DNA of 64,000 bases from Pelagibaculum spongiae. GTDB lineage: Bacteria; Pseudomonadota; Gammaproteobacteria; Enterobacterales; Pelagibaculaceae. Of the stretch, positions 55,164 through 63,233 are shown one piece after another (the stretch's first letter is position 1; each line of letters begins with the position of its first letter). The stretch lies in the NCBI RefSeq assembly GCF_003097315.1, contig NZ_QDDL01000008.1, positions 124,001-188,000 of the forward strand, written 5' to 3'. Position numbers and translations under genes: made by a program. The notes beneath the pieces were generated by a model. It was not told the DNA's origin, ran no database searches, and saw nothing but the letters and a program-made list of their open reading frames with translations.

Positions 55164-56081
55164 TTAGATTTTCACTAATAGCTGAATGGGCGTTGCTTCA
55201 ATTTCGACAGTAACTGGTAATCGGGTAATGATATCTCCATCAGCTTGAACCGGTGCTGAATCGTAAGATAGGTTGAGCTCTTTAATAGAAAGTTTCTTCA
55301 CATCCTGTGTTTCAACCCCCGGCATATATTCGATCAACCCCAAAGGTAGTGCTGCCATCCAGAGCAATTGCATGGCTAAAGCTTTTATCGGGGAATCGTA
55401 TTTTTGAAAAGCCAAGAGATGTAGCACCGACTTTTGCCAGTCACCGGCTTCGGCAATGGTAAATTTTCCGCCATAGTAGCGACCGAGTGAAATAATTAAA
55501 GTGCTACAAATGTGTCGATCAGTGCTGCCAGCAACCTGATATTGCCAAGTGTTACTTAAAGACCTTGGCAGTTGCTTCAACATGGCTGAGATATAAGCCA
55601 GTTTGCCGTGTTTCTTCTTTAAGTTGAGATCGACCGTATCGATTGACTGAGCATCCACTCCAACACTCATCACCTGGCCGAAACGTGTTTTATGACCACT
55701 ATCATCGGTAACTATTGCTGGATAAAAAGGTGCCAAACCGCCTCTTGCTAAAGTCTGTGCGACACCGCTAGCAGATTCTGGCATTCGAATATTTTTGGCC
55801 ATCACGTTAGCAGTGCCCAATGGAATAATTGCCATCGGGTTAGCTTTTCCGATCAAACCATTAAGTACTTCATTGATGGTGCCATCACCACCGGCTGCTA
55901 CTACAACGGTTTCTTCCGGCAATGGTGTTTTTTGCAAATATCGAGTGGCATCACCTGCTGCTTTAGTTGGATATAGCTCCAGTGAAATTGCCTCTCCACC
56001 CAATGCACAAAGTACTTTTTCCAACCGAGCCTTGCTTTTTGGGCCCGCAGTCGGGTTATGAATAATTAACAGATGTCTCAT
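55164..56081 (-). CDS. Diacylglycerol/sphingosine-kinase-family lipid kinase
   Basis: About 305 aa of the DAGK catalytic family (YegS/BmrU/DgkB-like). It opens with MRHLLIIHNPTAGPKSKARL (the NPxAG nucleotide-binding motif). VVVAAGGDGTINEVLNGL is the hallmark GGDGT motif near residue 65, and AIIPLGTANVMAKN the LGTxN motif. The C-terminal beta-sandwich half ends with DGD-containing strands. It phosphorylates a lipid alcohol such as diacylglycerol at the membrane. ATG 56081 is chosen because it begins the first strand directly; a TTG five codons earlier is possible. Confidence 0.88.
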   Translation of the reverse strand: MRHLLIIHNPTAGPKSKARLEKVLCALGGEAISLELYPTKAAGDATRYLQKTPLPEETVVVAAGGDGTINEVLNGLIGKANPMAIIPLGTANVMAKNIRMPESASGVAQTLARGGLAPFYPAIVTDDSGHKTRFGQVMSVGVDAQSIDTVDLNLKKKHGKLAYISAMLKQLPRSLSNTWQYQVAGSTDRHICSTLIISLGRYYGGKFTIAEAGDWQKSVLHLLAFQKYDSPIKALAMQLLWMAALPLGLIEYMPGVETQDVKKLSIKELNLSYDSAPVQADGDIITRLPVTVEIEATPIQLLVKI

Positions 56082-56126
56082 AGGGTGGTGGGTCAACCAA
56101 TAGTAGAATTACCAATAAGGATACAG

Positions 56127-56173
56127 GCTTGAGACTGAAATACAGTCTCAAGCAAATCAGTTTTATCTGATTT
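56127..56173 (-). terminator. Double-hairpin terminator after the patatin gene
   Basis: An 11-bp perfect stem (GCTTGAGACTG / CAGTCTCAAGC, 56127-56153) is adjacent to a 7-bp stem (AAATCAG / CTGATTT, 56154-56173). It lies between the patatin stop and the lipid-kinase start. Confidence 0.7.
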
Positions 56174-56185
56174 GTGACTAAAAGG

Positions 56186-57268
56186 TTAGGCGGCAGGAAT
56201 TAACTGAACGTGATCGCGGATTTTGCCGCTAATGACGGCTTCCATAAACTGATCGCCCAGCTGATGGCTTCGCTGCTGAGTGGTATTCCAGAACTTCACT
56301 CGATCATCGTACTGATGGATCATGGCTTTGAAGTCTTTGCGGTCAGGAATACGCTGATAGGGTAGTTTTTCAACAAAACTACGCGAAGGTGCCAGCAGCA
56401 CTACATTATCCAACTCAGGAATATGATGATGCAAATGGCGTTTTTTAAACTTTTTATCAAACCAGGTTGGGATAAAATAGTCATAAAAATGTGGGTAGAG
56501 CGCTAATCGATCATCGCCGGGTAGGAAATTCATCAGTGGATGATAATCGAGCAAGCCACCATCGCGGTATAAACCTACTGGTGCGCCTGGAATATTTTCC
56601 ACCGCAGGTAGCATATAAGGAATTGAACCTGCAGCTAGCACTACCTTTTGCATGTTTTGTTCGCTTAATGCGACATGGTTGCAAGCAATACCATCGCTGG
56701 CAGAAAGCCCCGGCAGGCTGCGAGGATCATGAAATACATAGCGTTCAATGTAGGGTTTTAAATATTGGCGGCCAGCGAAATTTCGCATAAAACCACCAGC
56801 CATTCCGCGAACAATTCCTGCGGTAGAATCCGTAGCAAAACCGCCCAATGAACGCATAATGCCGCAGCTGTAGCGTAAGTTTGGGTTGCTGATGATTTCC
56901 TGTTCGCTTCCTGCTGGTAAGAACGATTCGATAATTTGATTGGCACCCACCAGCACATCATTTTTACTGGTTTTTTTGGTAAAACGCTGTTGGGTATAAA
57001 CTTCGGCTAGTTGTTCCATCGCAGCAATTGGGTCTGTTCTGGATGCTGCAGCGAGTTTCCAGGCACCAATAGACGTGCCGTAAAGCGTTACTGGGCGCTC
57101 AAGATCTTTTAGCCAGTGGCCAAAAATAGCGCAATCCAGCCCATAAATTGCCAGCCATTTGGCAGCACCGGATGCGCCAATAACGGCGCCAATATCCTGA
57201 GCGGATAACCCGCCATCCTTAATTTTTTGGTAAGCGGTTTTACCCGCCAGAATGGTCAAATCTGTCAT
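56186..57268 (-). CDS. Patatin-like phospholipase
   Basis: A 360-aa cytoplasmic or peripheral acyl hydrolase of the patatin family. The nucleophile motif is VTLYGTSIGAWK (GxSxG, Ser near residue 65) and the catalytic Asp is in YRDGGLLDYHP (DGG near residue 236), the Ser-Asp dyad of patatins. An oxyanion-type glycine stretch (VIGASGAAKW) lies near residue 30. No signal peptide. It is followed by the lipid-kinase gene on the same strand, separated by a double hairpin. A TetR-type palindrome ~50 bp upstream suggests repression by a fatty-acid or xenobiotic sensor encoded elsewhere. Confidence 0.85.
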   Translation of the reverse strand: MTDLTILAGKTAYQKIKDGGLSAQDIGAVIGASGAAKWLAIYGLDCAIFGHWLKDLERPVTLYGTSIGAWKLAAASRTDPIAAMEQLAEVYTQQRFTKKTSKNDVLVGANQIIESFLPAGSEQEIISNPNLRYSCGIMRSLGGFATDSTAGIVRGMAGGFMRNFAGRQYLKPYIERYVFHDPRSLPGLSASDGIACNHVALSEQNMQKVVLAAGSIPYMLPAVENIPGAPVGLYRDGGLLDYHPLMNFLPGDDRLALYPHFYDYFIPTWFDKKFKKRHLHHHIPELDNVVLLAPSRSFVEKLPYQRIPDRKDFKAMIHQYDDRVKFWNTTQQRSHQLGDQFMEAVISGKIRDHVQLIPAA

Positions 57269-57319
57269 AGATACACAAGCTAGAAAGCTTGAACTCCCAC
57301 CAAGTTAAATGATTATTGT

Positions 57320-57339
57320 AACCAACCGATCGGTCGGTT
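57320..57339. promoter_or_regulatory. TetR-type operator palindrome
   Basis: AACCAACCGATCGGTCGGTT is a 20-bp palindrome with one mismatch pair, of the ACCGACCG/CGGTCGGT type typical of TetR-family operators. It lies ~50 bp upstream of the patatin start. No TetR gene is in the window. Confidence 0.6.
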
Positions 57340-57499
57340 TTTCTGCAAGGATACTGGGGGTAGCCATCTCCTTGCAATCTATATGTCTTATAGAAGTATT
57401 TACTGAGTCAGATTGGGGTATTGCAGAGCGGGTGCGCTATGTTGATTTTAATGTCAGTTGCTGCCAAGTTTAAGTGGATTTCAACAATTATCTAACATT

Positions 57500-58192
57500 A
57501 TGCTCAAAGCTAGTTTTGTTCATTATTCTAAGTTTAGCTCTCCTGCTGAATGGATTTCACTGAGTGGAAAACATCAAAGAATGAACTTCGCTTTTATGCC
57601 TGTTTGGAGTAAAAAAAAGCATAAAGTTGGAGGGGTTTCTAAAATTTCACTGTCATCACGCACGGTTTCTTTAGTAAAGAATCCATGGGGTTATGAGCAT
57701 ATCTTGGGGGCAAAAGTAGAATATGCAATTGCTGCGATGAGAGAAATATCTGAAGTTGAAATCAGTAATCCAATTGAAATTGAGGCTGAAAGTGAAAGTG
57801 ATAAGCCGACTAGAAAAGTAATCAATCGCATTTTTTTAAATATTCGTTCTTTAGAAAAAAAATCTAATCCGTTAATTGCTGTAGCAGAAAGGGTGACTGC
57901 ATACAATGCATTCGACATACCATTTACTGCAGCAAAAACAGTGCTTCAGCTTGGGCTGACAGTGAATAAAATCCAGAGAGATTTCGGATTGCTTAATCCA
58001 AGAATCAGACTGACTCTAACTTCTTACAAGCAAGATGACACGATCATGGTTATTGAACGTGAATTTTTTACTTTTGGCGATTTAGCAGACATCATTGAAA
58101 AATTATCTCAAAAAAAACGAAGTCATAATGACATTCGATTGCTATTGGATGAATTGATTAGAAATGGAGTTAATATTATTTCAGCTATTTAA
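57500..58192 (+). CDS. Hypothetical protein, unknown function
   Basis: About 230 aa from ATG 57500 (a TTG at 57458 would add 14 residues; neither has a ribosome binding site). AT-rich. No signal peptide or membrane segment. Visible are a basic patch (WSKKKHKVGG), an acidic Glu/Ser stretch (IEIEAESESDKPTRK) near residue 100, and a helical C-terminus (DLADIIEKLSQKKRSHNDIRLLLDELI reads as two helices). No family recognised. It is an orphan between the patatin operator and the convergent fatty-acid operon. Confidence 0.55.
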   Translation: MLKASFVHYSKFSSPAEWISLSGKHQRMNFAFMPVWSKKKHKVGGVSKISLSSRTVSLVKNPWGYEHILGAKVEYAIAAMREISEVEISNPIEIEAESESDKPTRKVINRIFLNIRSLEKKSNPLIAVAERVTAYNAFDIPFTAAKTVLQLGLTVNKIQRDFGLLNPRIRLTLTSYKQDDTIMVIEREFFTFGDLADIIEKLSQKKRSHNDIRLLLDELIRNGVNIISAI

Positions 58193-58193
58193 A

Positions 58194-58982
58194 TCATCGG
58201 TGCTGGTAAGTAATAAAAACCATTGGTGATTCGCTATCTATGACTAAATTACTAGGTCCTAAATAGGTAGATAATTTTTTGTTTTCATTATATCCAACCA
58301 TTAAATCTGGCGCTAAAACGCTCAACCAAAATGAATCGGGCTTAATTTGTAAGCATAAGGCGACATTCAACTGCGTGGAATTTCTTTGGCATTTAGTATT
58401 AGCAATTTTAGATATATTGACTGATAGCCAGTCAGCAGCTGGCATGAGTAATAGCTGTGCCGTAACGGTTTGCCGTTGAAGCTTTAACCAGTATGTTCTA
58501 ATAAATGCGTCAAAACCCGCATCAATAATTGATCCTTTTTTTGCGATCAGCTGTGTGCTTTGACTGTTAGAGTTTTTCTTAACCAAAACAGAGATGTTTT
58601 TTTTCTGATTGCTTGCTTCAACAGATGGTGCGGTAACCGATACCAGCTCGGAGAACGACTGTCTGGCATATTTTATTTTGTAAGACACCAAACCTACGGG
58701 TTGAAAATAGCGAATATGTTTTGTCGCTAATAGTGAGAAATCATTATTTAGATAGGTTACATTATGCAAATTTTTTCCGGCAAGATTGCCAGAAACCAAG
58801 TCAAGGTAATCGTGATATTCATAATAAAGTAGCTGTCCGTCAAGATCTCTAGCGGTGCCTTTCACATCGAAATCATCTGGAGGCGCCATATTTTTTAAAG
58901 TTTCTGCTTGCGATAAAGGAGTGGCTAGTAAAAAAAATATAAAAAATAGTATTTTATTCGAACATAAATTAAATACCCCCAT
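58194..58982 (-). CDS. Exported protein at the end of the fatty-acid-modification operon
   Basis: About 262 aa with a signal peptide (ILFFIFFLLATPLSQA). The mature region is beta-rich: DDFDVKGTARDLDGQLLYYEYHDY, then alternating strands, with a Cys pair near the end (TKCQRN and VALCLQ). No domain named. In related operons the last position is often a lipoprotein or chalcone-isomerase-like protein, but this one shows no lipobox. ATG 58982 is chosen over TTG 58988; GGAG lies just upstream within the end of the previous gene. The gene follows without a gap, so it is co-transcribed. Confidence 0.65.
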   Translation of the reverse strand: MGVFNLCSNKILFFIFFLLATPLSQAETLKNMAPPDDFDVKGTARDLDGQLLYYEYHDYLDLVSGNLAGKNLHNVTYLNNDFSLLATKHIRYFQPVGLVSYKIKYARQSFSELVSVTAPSVEASNQKKNISVLVKKNSNSQSTQLIAKKGSIIDAGFDAFIRTYWLKLQRQTVTAQLLLMPAADWLSVNISKIANTKCQRNSTQLNVALCLQIKPDSFWLSVLAPDLMVGYNENKKLSTYLGPSNLVIDSESPMVFITYQHR

Positions 58983-58988
58983 GTTCAA

Positions 58989-59528
58989 CTATCTCCTTTT
59001 TAAATAATAATGCAGTAATAAAAAGCCAATCGGCCAACTGACAGATAATAGCCATGGCATGGGAGGCGATAACACTACAGCTCCGAGCTTAGCGCCTGCA
59101 AGGTAGTTGGCTGGCCCAGCAATTAACACCAGAGAACATAATAAAAAGGGTCGCTTTACTAATGCATTGAATGAATGCAAAAGGGTGGTAGCAAATAATA
59201 GCCACAGAAAAAATAGCCAGGTTGGAGGGAAAGTTAGGCTGCTGAGATAGCTCGATGTGCTGTTGGTTTGAAACTGCATATAACCCAAAGCAGTCAGGAT
59301 AAAATCATGACAGTAACCGATCGCTCCAAACAAAAAAATTATTATCCATTCTTGTTTATCGTGACTGATAAAAATCCAATGTAGCAGCAGTCCAAACCCA
59401 AGAATTAGAACGGCCAATTGATTATGTAAAAAAACTGCAGCAAACCATCCCAACTGAAAAACAAGCGCATTGAAAACGTTTGCCTTCCAGCCAGACATCT
59501 GGGTTTCAGTGGGCCGAAGAAGATGCAT
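58989..59528 (-). CDS. DUF2878-family membrane protein
   Basis: About 179 aa with five to six hydrophobic helices (for example LVFQLGWFAAVFLHNQLAVL and TWLFFLWLLFATTLLHSFNA). Small DUF2878 membrane proteins are found next to CFA-type methyltransferases and DUF1365 proteins. The start is the ATG that overlaps the upstream stop as TAATG, giving translational coupling; a GTG four codons earlier is less likely. Biochemical role unknown; membrane lipid remodelling is inferred from context. Confidence 0.75.
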   Translation of the reverse strand: MHLLRPTETQMSGWKANVFNALVFQLGWFAAVFLHNQLAVLILGFGLLLHWIFISHDKQEWIIIFLFGAIGYCHDFILTALGYMQFQTNSTSSYLSSLTFPPTWLFFLWLLFATTLLHSFNALVKRPFLLCSLVLIAGPANYLAGAKLGAVVLSPPMPWLLSVSWPIGFLLLHYYLKRR

Positions 59529-60799
59529 TAATCGAGCCACTTCTTATCGCCAGCATGTCGCTTGCGACCTGGTGCTGCTAGCAGTAATTGGTAAGTGTCA
59601 GTGTGCCTTTCTAGAAATCCGCCTTCGCAATAACCTAAATAAAATAACCAGCGATTAATAAAACTTTGATCAAAACCGAGCTGTTTCACCTGCTCAATAT
59701 TTTCTAAAAAACGTTTTCGCCATTCACTTAAAGTTTTAGCGTAATGCTGACCAATCGAATGTGCATCGACAATGGCTAACTGACTAGTTTTGGTTAGGCC
59801 TTGGCTGATCCGAGTAATTGATGGTAGCGCACCACCTGGAAAAATATAGCGTTGGATAAAATCTACAGAGTTCTTTGCCTGATGGTAACGTTGATCGAGA
59901 ATAGTGATTGCTTGAATTAATGCTAGTCCGCTGGGTTTAATTAGCTGATCGAGTTTTTTGAAATAGGTATCGAGATACTTATGCCCAACCGCCTCGATCA
60001 TTTCAATTGAAACCAATTTATCGTATTGACCAGTTAAATCTCGGTAATCACTCTTTAGTAGTGTGACTCTATCTTGCAATCCTAACGATTCAATACGTTG
60101 CTTGGTATAGCTATATTGCTGGTCGGAAATGGTGGTGGTAGTTACTTTACAGCCATATTTCTGCGCGGCATAAATTGCCATACCACCCCATCCGGTGCCA
60201 ATTTCCAGTAGATGGTCGTCAGCTGAGAGTTCTAACTTTTGACAGATCAATTCCAACTTATCGACAGCTGCTTGTTCTAGTGTGGTTGTTTGACCTTTAA
60301 ACCAAGCGCAGGAATACATCATTTCAGGATCGAGAAACTGCCTAAAAAAATCATTACTTAAATCGTAATGTGCTGAAATATTTTTTTGTGAACCTTTTTT
60401 AGAATTATCTTTGAGCCAATGAGCAATCGAGAAAAGGGGCGCAGCTATCCGGCTAAAGCGACTATCTAGTTGATCTAGTACTGACAGATTTGCTAAAAGA
60501 AGCTGAATAACTGGTGTTAAATTAGGGGTCTGCCAATCACCTCGCATAAAGGATTCACCTGCACCAATACTGCCGCCAGTTAGTAGAGCTTTCCATGCTT
60601 GGGGCTGCTGAATGATGACGGTTGCCTTGAGATCTGCACGTTGCCCGCAGCCACCAAATTCCAAACGCTTTTGCTGCTCATCAATAATAGTCAAATGGCC
60701 ATTTTCAATTTTTTTAAGTAGCTTTAACAGTATTTTTTTACTGGTATTTTCACTCCAGCTGATATTTGCCACGCCAGAAGTACTGATTGTCTTATCCAT
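59528..60799 (-). CDS. Cyclopropane-fatty-acid synthase-type SAM methyltransferase
   Basis: About 423 aa. It methylates double bonds of phospholipid acyl chains using SAM. SGGSIGAGESFMRGDW near residue 80 is the CFA N-terminal lipid-binding motif. HYDLSNDFFRQFLD and MYSCAWF are the family signature, and LLEIGTGWGGMAIYAA the SAM-binding loop. SIEMIEAVGHKYLDTYF and FIQRYIFPGGALPS hold the bicarbonate-site residues. AGGTGA just before ATG 60799 overlaps the preceding stop codon and decides the start. Gene context (flavin oxidoreductase, DUF1365) makes a UfaM-like role in methylated/furan fatty acids possible. Confidence 0.9.
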   Translation of the reverse strand: MDKTISTSGVANISWSENTSKKILLKLLKKIENGHLTIIDEQQKRLEFGGCGQRADLKATVIIQQPQAWKALLTGGSIGAGESFMRGDWQTPNLTPVIQLLLANLSVLDQLDSRFSRIAAPLFSIAHWLKDNSKKGSQKNISAHYDLSNDFFRQFLDPEMMYSCAWFKGQTTTLEQAAVDKLELICQKLELSADDHLLEIGTGWGGMAIYAAQKYGCKVTTTTISDQQYSYTKQRIESLGLQDRVTLLKSDYRDLTGQYDKLVSIEMIEAVGHKYLDTYFKKLDQLIKPSGLALIQAITILDQRYHQAKNSVDFIQRYIFPGGALPSITRISQGLTKTSQLAIVDAHSIGQHYAKTLSEWRKRFLENIEQVKQLGFDQSFINRWLFYLGYCEGGFLERHTDTYQLLLAAPGRKRHAGDKKWLD

Positions 60800-60804
60800 G
60801 ATAT

Positions 60805-61851
60805 TCACCTGAAAAATTCTGTTGATGAAGGCTCATCTCGCGATGAGCTTTGCTGCAAATCCATATGCGGTTGTGACGATTCAGTTGGTTGTTGCGTTTT
60901 AGTTATTGCCAGTACGACTGGAATAGTAGCTTTGTCAGAGCTGTCATTAGAAAGCGAGTTCCGGCCGTCAGTTGGGGTCGAAGTAGCTGATTCCGAGATT
61001 GTCTGGTTTTTATTTGATTGGTCTTTTTTCAAAGTCATAGGCCGAAGAGATCCTTGCTGGTAACTCTCAACAGCAGTAGGGTAATGGTATTTCTGATGAT
61101 CAAAAAGCGGCACTTTTTTGAACCATAATTTCACAGCTTGCCAGTAAATTCCCCAAACCACTTTTAGTGTCATTAATGGAAATTTCCACAAGATTTTTTG
61201 CAGGTTTTCCTTGTTAGCAACTATGCGCTCGAGAGTTAATGTAGCGTCCATCACTTTGCCACGTGGATCATGGGTCTCAAGGTGTAAATTAAATTGTTTT
61301 TTGGGTGTATTACTGTACCACTGGTAATGCATGTTCAGTGGATTAAACGGAGAAACATGCATTTTTTTATCGAACCATATTTTTTGTTTTTCTTGTTGTG
61401 GTGGTTGGCTGCAATCTAGAACGTAATGAATCGCTTCTTTCCATGGTGTATTGCTAACTTCAGCAATGATTGCCTGAAGTTTATTGTCTTTAAAACAATA
61501 AAAGCAAGATATTGGATTGAATGCTAAACCAAAATATCGAAAATGTGTCATCAGAAATATCTGGTCAGTTTCCTTGTTTAGCTTGTCTTTCAACAGCTTT
61601 TTAGCTCGGCTTTTCAAACAGTCCTTGTTAAAAGGTAGCAATGACTGGAGGTAATTTTGCTGTTGGAAGCTGGCAGGCCAAAACTTCTTTTTTCCCCACC
61701 AAAAAGATTTCCTTAAAAATTGATCAATTTGGTCAAGGTTGAGCCAGACCATAAATAATGGGAAATCAAAATGATGTGATTTTGGAAAAAAACGACGATG
61801 ACGCACTTTACCTTGATAAATTGCGCTGTCAGTTTGGTTAGCATTTTTCAT
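60805..61851 (-). CDS. DUF1365 family protein with a disordered tail
   Basis: A 348-aa protein. The DUF1365 core (about residues 10-260) opens YQGKVRHRRFFPKSHHFDFP and has FRYFGLAFNPISCFYCF and MHVSPFNPLNMHYQW, the conserved family blocks. The last ~80 residues are Ser/Thr/Gln/Asp-rich and look disordered, which is longer than usual. The family's reaction is unknown, but it almost always sits between an FAD oxidoreductase and a CFA-type methyltransferase, as here. The start overlaps the previous stop by four bases (ATGA). Confidence 0.88.
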   Translation of the reverse strand: MKNANQTDSAIYQGKVRHRRFFPKSHHFDFPLFMVWLNLDQIDQFLRKSFWWGKKKFWPASFQQQNYLQSLLPFNKDCLKSRAKKLLKDKLNKETDQIFLMTHFRYFGLAFNPISCFYCFKDNKLQAIIAEVSNTPWKEAIHYVLDCSQPPQQEKQKIWFDKKMHVSPFNPLNMHYQWYSNTPKKQFNLHLETHDPRGKVMDATLTLERIVANKENLQKILWKFPLMTLKVVWGIYWQAVKLWFKKVPLFDHQKYHYPTAVESYQQGSLRPMTLKKDQSNKNQTISESATSTPTDGRNSLSNDSSDKATIPVVLAITKTQQPTESSQPHMDLQQSSSRDEPSSTEFFR

Positions 61852-63230
61852 TCGCTGCTAACCTTATAATTTTTATCGGAAGTTGTTTGTTGTAAATTTA
61901 TTTTTGAAGATATCTCTTGTTGGTTTGGCTCAAGCTTATCAGGTAGCGTAATACCAAAATTTGATAATGCTTTTAAAGCACTAACAACACCATCTTCATG
62001 AAACCCGTTGCCTAACCAAGCGCCGCAGAACCATACTCGGTTGCTGCCACTCGCACTTGAAAATTTATCTCGCTGCTTAATGCCTGATAAGGTAAATCCA
62101 GGGTGGCTATATTGATATTGACCGAGAATCTTGGTCGGATCGATTTGCTTTGATTGATTTAGAGTGACACAAAAAACGGGCATTGGTTTACGGCTACTTA
62201 TAGTGTTAATTTTTTTATTTAGTTGATCTAATCCTTGTAAAATATTCATGTTATAAGTAACAGTGGCGCAACCCTTGTTATTCGATGAGAGTTGGTAATT
62301 CCATGCTGCCCAGGCTTTTTTGTTTTCAGGTAATAATGAAGTATCGGTATGCAACACAACATGACTTGGCCGATAAGGTACGCTCTCTAGCAAGGCTTTT
62401 TCTTGTTCACTGGCATCAGATAATATTTTTAAAGATTGATCTGCGTGGCTTGCCATAATCACTCGATCAAAAAGATGTTTTTCGCCATTAACCAGAAGTT
62501 CAACGGAGTTATCGGCAATCCTGCGAACACTTTCTACCGGAGCATTAAGATAGACCTTAGCTTGCATGTTTTTTTCAATTGCTTTCAGATATTGATGGGA
62601 GCCTGCTGAAACGACCTGCCACTGTGGTTGGTCAGTGACGGTTAATAAGCCATGGTTATCGAAAAATTTAAGGAAGAAATCGAGTGGCATTTTAGCTGCT
62701 TGCTCTAAGCTTGATGACCAAATAGCCGCAGCCATAGGCAGCAAATAATGATTGCTAAATCTATCGCCAAGCCTTTGTTGTTGAATGTACTGCTCAAGTG
62801 TCAAATCGTTTGAAATATTGTTCTTGTTAACACGACGAGTAGCATCAGCATTAAATTTCAAAATGTCTTTTATCATCTTTAGAAATTTAATTGAAAGAAA
62901 GTTTTTCTTTTGTGCAAACAAACCATTAAGGCCACTGCCGCTATATTCAATACCGGTTTTTTTGCAGCTAACACTGAATCCCATTTCAGTTGGTTTTTTT
63001 TCAATACCAAGCAAATTTAATATTTTAATGAAATTTGGGTAGGTTTTTTGGTTGAACACAATAAATCCAGTGTCTATCTCCCAATTCTGGTTGTCTACCG
63101 TGACCGTTTTAGTCGCAGTATGGCCGCCTAGATGGTCATCAGCTTCAAATAACGAGACATCATGTTCTTTGGATAATAACCAGCTAGCAGTCATTCCAGA
63201 AATACCGCTACCAATAACAGCTATTTTCAT
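61848..63230 (-). CDS. FAD-dependent oxidoreductase, amine-oxidase-like (UfaD-like)
   Basis: A 460-aa flavoprotein. The dinucleotide-binding motif MKIAVIGSGISGMTASWLL opens the protein, and FEADDHLGGHTATKTV is the second flavin motif near residue 35. The family is annotated as amine oxidase, but members next to DUF1365 and CFA-type genes act on fatty acyl chains. In Rhodobacter, UfaD desaturates a methylated fatty acid in furan-fatty-acid synthesis. By context that is the likely role; the substrate is unproven. The C-terminal ~30 residues are polar and variable. The gap to the SDR gene is 3 bp. Confidence 0.85.
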   Translation of the reverse strand: MKIAVIGSGISGMTASWLLSKEHDVSLFEADDHLGGHTATKTVTVDNQNWEIDTGFIVFNQKTYPNFIKILNLLGIEKKPTEMGFSVSCKKTGIEYSGSGLNGLFAQKKNFLSIKFLKMIKDILKFNADATRRVNKNNISNDLTLEQYIQQQRLGDRFSNHYLLPMAAAIWSSSLEQAAKMPLDFFLKFFDNHGLLTVTDQPQWQVVSAGSHQYLKAIEKNMQAKVYLNAPVESVRRIADNSVELLVNGEKHLFDRVIMASHADQSLKILSDASEQEKALLESVPYRPSHVVLHTDTSLLPENKKAWAAWNYQLSSNNKGCATVTYNMNILQGLDQLNKKINTISSRKPMPVFCVTLNQSKQIDPTKILGQYQYSHPGFTLSGIKQRDKFSSASGSNRVWFCGAWLGNGFHEDGVVSALKALSNFGITLPDKLEPNQQEISSKINLQQTTSDKNYKVSSE

Positions 63231-63233
63231 TAC

